Assembly (NCBI GenBank): GCA_013139345.1 | Contig: WTAY01000059.1 | Location: 1 to 16,261 of the forward strand | DNA: 16,261 nt | Origin: Methylophaga sp. | Lineage (GTDB): Bacteria; Pseudomonadota; Gammaproteobacteria; Nitrosococcales; Methylophagaceae | Direction: 5' to 3' | Shown: one piece after another, positions 13,469 to 16,261 of the stretch | Layout of the letters: the number at the start of each line of letters is the position of its first letter | How positions within the stretch are numbered: position 1 is the stretch's first letter | The notes under the pieces: model-generated | What the model saw: the letters and a program-made list of their open reading frames with translations, nothing else | What the model was told of the DNA's origin: nothing | Databases searched by the model: none | Position numbers and translations under genes: made by a program

Positions 13469-13861
13469 TTAGTGTCGTAAAAACCGGCTACCTCTAACAA
13501 TATAAGGTTGACCGTAACGGTTGTAACACTGTGTGCCACTAACATATTTATGTTGACCATAATGGTCGATAATTGTCTTGCTTACAGGGTGGCATGCTTT
13601 TCGATAGTGATTATTGTAACTATGTCGGTGATAGCTATGATTATTTCCATACGACCTTGTTGAATAAGGAGTGTACGAGTAATATCTTTGATGGTGATAC
13701 TTACGCTGATTTGAGTAAGTAAAGTGAACCGTAGGCCCTGAGTATTGACTATTGTAGCCGAATGTTATTGATGAACTTCGGTGAGAATCTCGGGCGATTG
13801 CTACTGTGCTAATTACCAATAAAGCTATAGCTAGCAGTATGAGTTTAATTGCTGTATTCAT
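13469..13861 (-). CDS. Small secreted His/Tyr-rich protein of unknown function
   Basis: I choose the ATG at 13861, giving 130 residues, because it starts a clean signal peptide (MNTAIKLILLAIALLVISTVAIA, probable cut near ARD) with AGAGGG 9 bases upstream. A longer frame from 13939 would bury this signal. The mature part is basic and very rich in His, Tyr, Ser and Asn (about residues 50-90), and ends in a more ordered domain with two Cys: KACHPVSKTIIDHYG and SGTQCYNRYGQPYIV. The two cysteines may form a disulfide in the periplasm, and the His-rich stretch could bind metal; both are inferences. I recognise no family. It is the only - strand gene. A dyad TTTGAA/TTCAAA (13894-13909) lies upstream and could be an operator. 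Confidence 0.75.
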   Translation of the reverse strand: MNTAIKLILLAIALLVISTVAIARDSHRSSSITFGYNSQYSGPTVHFTYSNQRKYHHQRYYSYTPYSTRSYGNNHSYHRHSYNNHYRKACHPVSKTIIDHYGQHKYVSGTQCYNRYGQPYIVRGSRFLRH

Positions 13862-14097
13862 GAGAATAACCCTCTTACAGAGTACTGTCGAGGTTTGAAC
13901 TAATTCAAAGACTGACAAGAGCCATAAAAATATGGACATTAGAAAAAGCCGTTGAGTTCCTATCTCTTAATTTTTAAACCCATCGGAGAAGCGCTTGAGT
14001 AATTCCACGCTATCGTTTCATCCCTTTTCAAGGGAATAATCATTACTACATAGATGCGCCTAGAATTGAATTATCCAAGCACTCTGAAATATGCATC

Positions 14098-14116
14098 TTC
14101 ATTTATCATGTGTATA
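14098..14116 (+). repeat. 19-base direct repeat flanking copy B, left
   Basis: TTCATTTATCATGTGTATA here and TTCATCTATCATGGGTATA at 14241-14259 agree at 17 of 19 positions. The pair brackets the 22-base repeat and palindromic copy B. Confidence 0.65.
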
Positions 14117-14118
14117 CC

Positions 14119-14140
14119 CGTAATCATTCAAGATGCAGAT
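14119..14140 (+). repeat. 22-base dispersed repeat, copy 2
   Basis: Matches 2893-2914 at 21 of 22 positions. Here it lies only 2 bases before the palindromic repeat copy B, whereas copy 1 is about 220 bases from copy A. Confidence 0.75.
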
Positions 14141-14142
14141 TT

Positions 14143-14227
14143 TTTTATTTCGTCATCCCAGCATGCTTCTAGCTGGGAGCTACTGACTACAATAGATTCT
14201 CGATAAAAACACTCGAGAATGACGGGG
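14143..14227 (+). repeat. Palindromic repeat copy B, intact
   Basis: The uninterrupted relative of the repeat split by the IS at 3134-4412. It contains CCCAGC/GCTGGG (14157-14162 and 14172-14177 region) and a second perfect 8-bp inverted repeat, ATTCTCGA and TCGAGAAT, with a 9-base loop (about 14197-14221), then a G-run. It serves as the empty-site reference for the IS110 insertion. Confidence 0.8.
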
Positions 14228-14240
14228 GGGAAGCAGCAGT

Positions 14241-14259
14241 TTCATCTATCATGGGTATA
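14241..14259 (+). repeat. 19-base direct repeat flanking copy B, right
   Basis: Partner of 14098-14116 (17 of 19 identical). Both copies also contain a partly self-complementary GTATA core. Confidence 0.65.
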
Positions 14260-14383
14260 TACACCCCTTTTCGCTTGTTGATGTTGTATGACAAATATAG
14301 GATGTGCTTTGTGTTATTTTTATAATAAAATTCAACGATAATTAAAGTGATTGTGGGCTCTTTGTAGTTTAAGGATAAAGTGA

Positions 14384-15817
14384 ATGAGAAAAACAGACTA
14401 TGACCTTTGTATTATTGGTGGGGGGGCCGCAGGTTTAGTTACTGCTGCTGGCGCTGCTTCGTTAGGTGCAAAGGTAATACTTATTGAAAAGCACCGATTG
14501 GGTGGTGATTGTCTTTATACCGGCTGTGTTCCAAGCAAAACTATGATACATTCTGCCGAAGTAGCTCATACCGTCAAAACAGCAGATAAGTTTGGTATTA
14601 CGGCTCAACTTGGAGCTATTAATCAATCAGCCATAATGAAGCGTGTTGCTGATGTAATTAAAACAATTGAGCCCAATGATAGTCCAGAACGTTTTCGTGC
14701 ACTGGGAGTCGAAGTTGTATTATCTGAAGCACAGTTTATTGCAGATGACTGTGTCGTTGTTGATGGTCGACAAATAAGAGCACGTAAATTTGTCTTAGCA
14801 ACAGGTTCTCGACCTTCTATTCCACCTATTTTAGGCTTAGAGAGTATTCCGTACCTTACTAATGAAACAATTTTTGATGTATCGGACAATATTAAACATC
14901 TAATTATTGTTGGTAGTGGCGCTATTGGTTGTGAAATGGCACAAAGCTTTATACGTTTAGGAAGTAAAGTAAGTTTATTGAGTAGCTCATCAATATTACC
15001 TCATGAAGATAGTGATATGAGTGATGTTATTCAAAAGCAATTTTTAGCAGATGGTATCGATCTACATTTAGGATCGATAATTAGTCAGGTAGAAAAAACA
15101 GACGAAGGAATACGCGTTCACATCAAAGATGATTACCGTCAACATACAACTCAGATAGATGGAACTCATATATTGATTGCGACAGGCCGTCAGTCAAATA
15201 TAGAAAACCTAGGACTTGATAAAGCAGGTGTTGATATTGAAAATGGGCGTTTAGTTGTTGATTCGCGTCTGAGAACAAGAAATAAGCGTATTTTTGCTTG
15301 TGGCGATGTGGCTGGACCTTATCTATTTACTCATATGGCAGAACATCAAGCAGGCGTGGTGTTAAGAAATACATTATTTCATTTACCCGCCAAAGCTCAG
15401 ACAACGGGGATTCCTTGGTGTACTTTTACCTCACCTGAACTGGCTCGTGTTGGTTTATCTGAACGAGACGCGCAACAAAAGAACATTAAACATCGTGTTT
15501 ATACCTTTCCTTTTGATGAGGTTGATCGTGCAATAACGGATGGTGAAACAACAGGGATGGCAAAAATAATAACGTCACCTAAAGGTAAGCTATTGGGAGC
15601 GAGTATCGTTGGACCTCATGCAGGGGAACTCATTGCTGAGTATGTGTTGGCAATTTCACAGGGGATGAATGTCTCGGCATTAAGTAATACAATTCATATC
15701 TATCCAACATTAGCTCACATTAACCGACGTGTTGCCGATCAAAGAATGAAAGAAGCATTAACACCCAACCGTAAACGTTGGATCAAACGTTTGTTTGGTT
15801 TAAGAGGAACGCATTAG
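14384..15817 (+). CDS. FAD-dependent pyridine nucleotide-disulfide oxidoreductase (MerA/Lpd-like)
   Basis: A 477-residue class I flavoprotein disulfide reductase. The N-terminal FAD site is CIIGGGAAGLVTA (9-21) with Glu35 ending the second strand. The redox cysteine pair is Cys43/Cys48 in GGDCLYTGCVPSK. The NAD(P) site is HLIIVGSGAIGCEMA in the middle, followed by ILIATGRQSN and IFACGDVAG. The C-terminal dimerisation domain ends in IHIYPTLAHINRR, where dihydrolipoamide dehydrogenases and glutathione reductases have HPT..E. The usual His is Tyr and the Glu is His, so it is unlikely to be a true lipoamide dehydrogenase. No metal-binding MerA HMA domain or vicinal C-terminal cysteines are seen. 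The gene overlaps the following TVP38-type gene by one base (TAG/GTG); such pairs are common. Confidence 0.9.
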   Translation: MRKTDYDLCIIGGGAAGLVTAAGAASLGAKVILIEKHRLGGDCLYTGCVPSKTMIHSAEVAHTVKTADKFGITAQLGAINQSAIMKRVADVIKTIEPNDSPERFRALGVEVVLSEAQFIADDCVVVDGRQIRARKFVLATGSRPSIPPILGLESIPYLTNETIFDVSDNIKHLIIVGSGAIGCEMAQSFIRLGSKVSLLSSSSILPHEDSDMSDVIQKQFLADGIDLHLGSIISQVEKTDEGIRVHIKDDYRQHTTQIDGTHILIATGRQSNIENLGLDKAGVDIENGRLVVDSRLRTRNKRIFACGDVAGPYLFTHMAEHQAGVVLRNTLFHLPAKAQTTGIPWCTFTSPELARVGLSERDAQQKNIKHRVYTFPFDEVDRAITDGETTGMAKIITSPKGKLLGASIVGPHAGELIAEYVLAISQGMNVSALSNTIHIYPTLAHINRRVADQRMKEALTPNRKRWIKRLFGLRGTH

Positions 15818-16261
15818 TGACAAAAAAAATACTCATCATCGTTGTCTTATTAGGTCTTGTAGCGCTATTTTTTATCAATGGTGGCCAAGACTATTTAAAC
15901 TTTGAAAGTCTAAAACAACACAAAGATGAATTATTGGCCTATGCCAATAATAACTACTGGCAAGCCTTTTTTATAATCGGTGGCATTTATATTATATCGA
16001 CGGTTTTAAACTTACCCGGTGCTGCGATCATGTCATTAGCCATTGGCTTTATATTTGGTCGCTGGCATGGTGTGATGTTGGCAACTATTGCATCAACAAT
16101 AGGTGCTGTATTTGTGTTTTGGATTGCACGCTACCTTATTGCTGACTGGGCTAGAAGCCGTTTAGAGAAAATGGAATCAACAAAAAACATTATGGCAAAA
16201 CTTCATGATGATGCCTTTAGTTATCTCTTGTTTATGCGTGCTGTGCCACTCTTTCCATTCT
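15817..16261 (+). CDS. TVP38/TMEM64 family (VTT domain) membrane protein, 3'-truncated by window end
   Basis: The frame opens with a GTG at 15817-15819 that overlaps the upstream TAG, with AAGAGGA a few bases before, and stays open to the last base (148 residues seen). It starts with a membrane helix (ILIIVVLLGLVALFFI), then a loop, then IIGGIYIISTVLNLPGAAIMSLAIGFIFG and a further helix pair. The segment FMRAVPLFPF is the conserved VTT/SNARE-associated (DedA-related) signature. Bacterial members are poorly characterised membrane proteins, with roles in lipid or ion handling proposed for relatives. Coupling to the flavoprotein gene suggests a shared function. The C-terminal helices lie beyond the window. 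Confidence 0.88.
   Translation, partial: MTKKILIIVVLLGLVALFFINGGQDYLNFESLKQHKDELLAYANNNYWQAFFIIGGIYIISTVLNLPGAAIMSLAIGFIFGRWHGVMLATIASTIGAVFVFWIARYLIADWARSRLEKMESTKNIMAKLHDDAFSYLLFMRAVPLFPF

Larger units (their letters stand above)
13940..14383. other. Repeat-rich gene-free interval
   Basis: No gene is seen in these 444 bases. Present are a small hairpin TCCCTT/AAGGGA (14021-14035), flanking 19-base direct repeats (14098-14116 and 14241-14259), the 22-base repeat copy 2 (14119-14140) and the intact palindromic repeat copy B (14143-14227). TATAAT at 14321-14326 could serve the following gene, but no good -35 accompanies it. Confidence 0.65.

Noticed and set aside
14384..15817. Identification as mercuric reductase (MerA) or lipoamide dehydrogenase
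   Set aside because: It lacks an N-terminal metal-binding domain and C-terminal vicinal cysteines for MerA, and lacks the HPT..E motif for lipoamide dehydrogenase; no mer or dehydrogenase-complex genes are nearby.

Overview
The window reads as a chromosomal segment of an AT-rich gammaproteobacterium. A Methylophaga/Cycloclasticus-like (Piscirickettsiaceae-type) host is my guess from protein style and gene order, and I cannot confirm it without searches. Nearly all genes lie on the + strand in tightly spaced operons, with many TAATG, ATGA and GTGA stop/start overlaps.

Layout. (1) 1-5283 holds the end of a type II secretion (general secretory pathway) operon: the tail of gspJ, then gspK, gspL, gspM and, after a 1.7 kb interruption, gspN. 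The interruption contains intergenic repeats and one complete IS110-family insertion sequence (about 3148-4354). (2) 5426-10538 is a metabolic operon: pcnB (poly(A) polymerase), folK (folate), a deoxynucleoside kinase, then panB, panC and panD (pantothenate), and a UPF0114 membrane protein. It ends in a structured 3' region and a strong terminator at 10662-10695. (3) 11033-13395 is a two-gene operon, a SulP/SLC26 anion transporter plus a tandem universal stress protein, closed by a near-perfect terminator. (4) 13469-13861 on the - strand encodes a small secreted His/Tyr-rich protein of unknown role. (5) 13940-14383 is a repeat-rich intergenic region. (6) 14384 to the end carries a flavin disulfide oxidoreductase overlapping a TVP38/TMEM64-type membrane protein that runs off the window.

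The most interesting object is the IS110-family element. Its ends can be inferred from the sequence because a second, uninterrupted copy of its target repeat lies at 14143-14227. The roughly 200-base leader upstream of the DEDD transposase looks like a bridge RNA. It has two successive loops. The first carries short segments matching both sides of the target (GTCAT, and CTGGGATG opposite CATCCCAG). The second carries segments matching both element ends (ACAGTTC, and TAGGAT opposite ATCCTA). Joining the two ends in a circle would also create a promoter TTGACT-17 nt-TATGCT. These signals agree on the same boundaries. The IS110 bridge-RNA mechanism is published; the reading of guides and target for this element is mine.

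Other points: a candidate structured RNA before the pan-operon terminator, a dispersed palindromic repeat family, the SulP-USP pairing, and an altered C-terminal active-site motif (YPTLAH) in the disulfide oxidoreductase.
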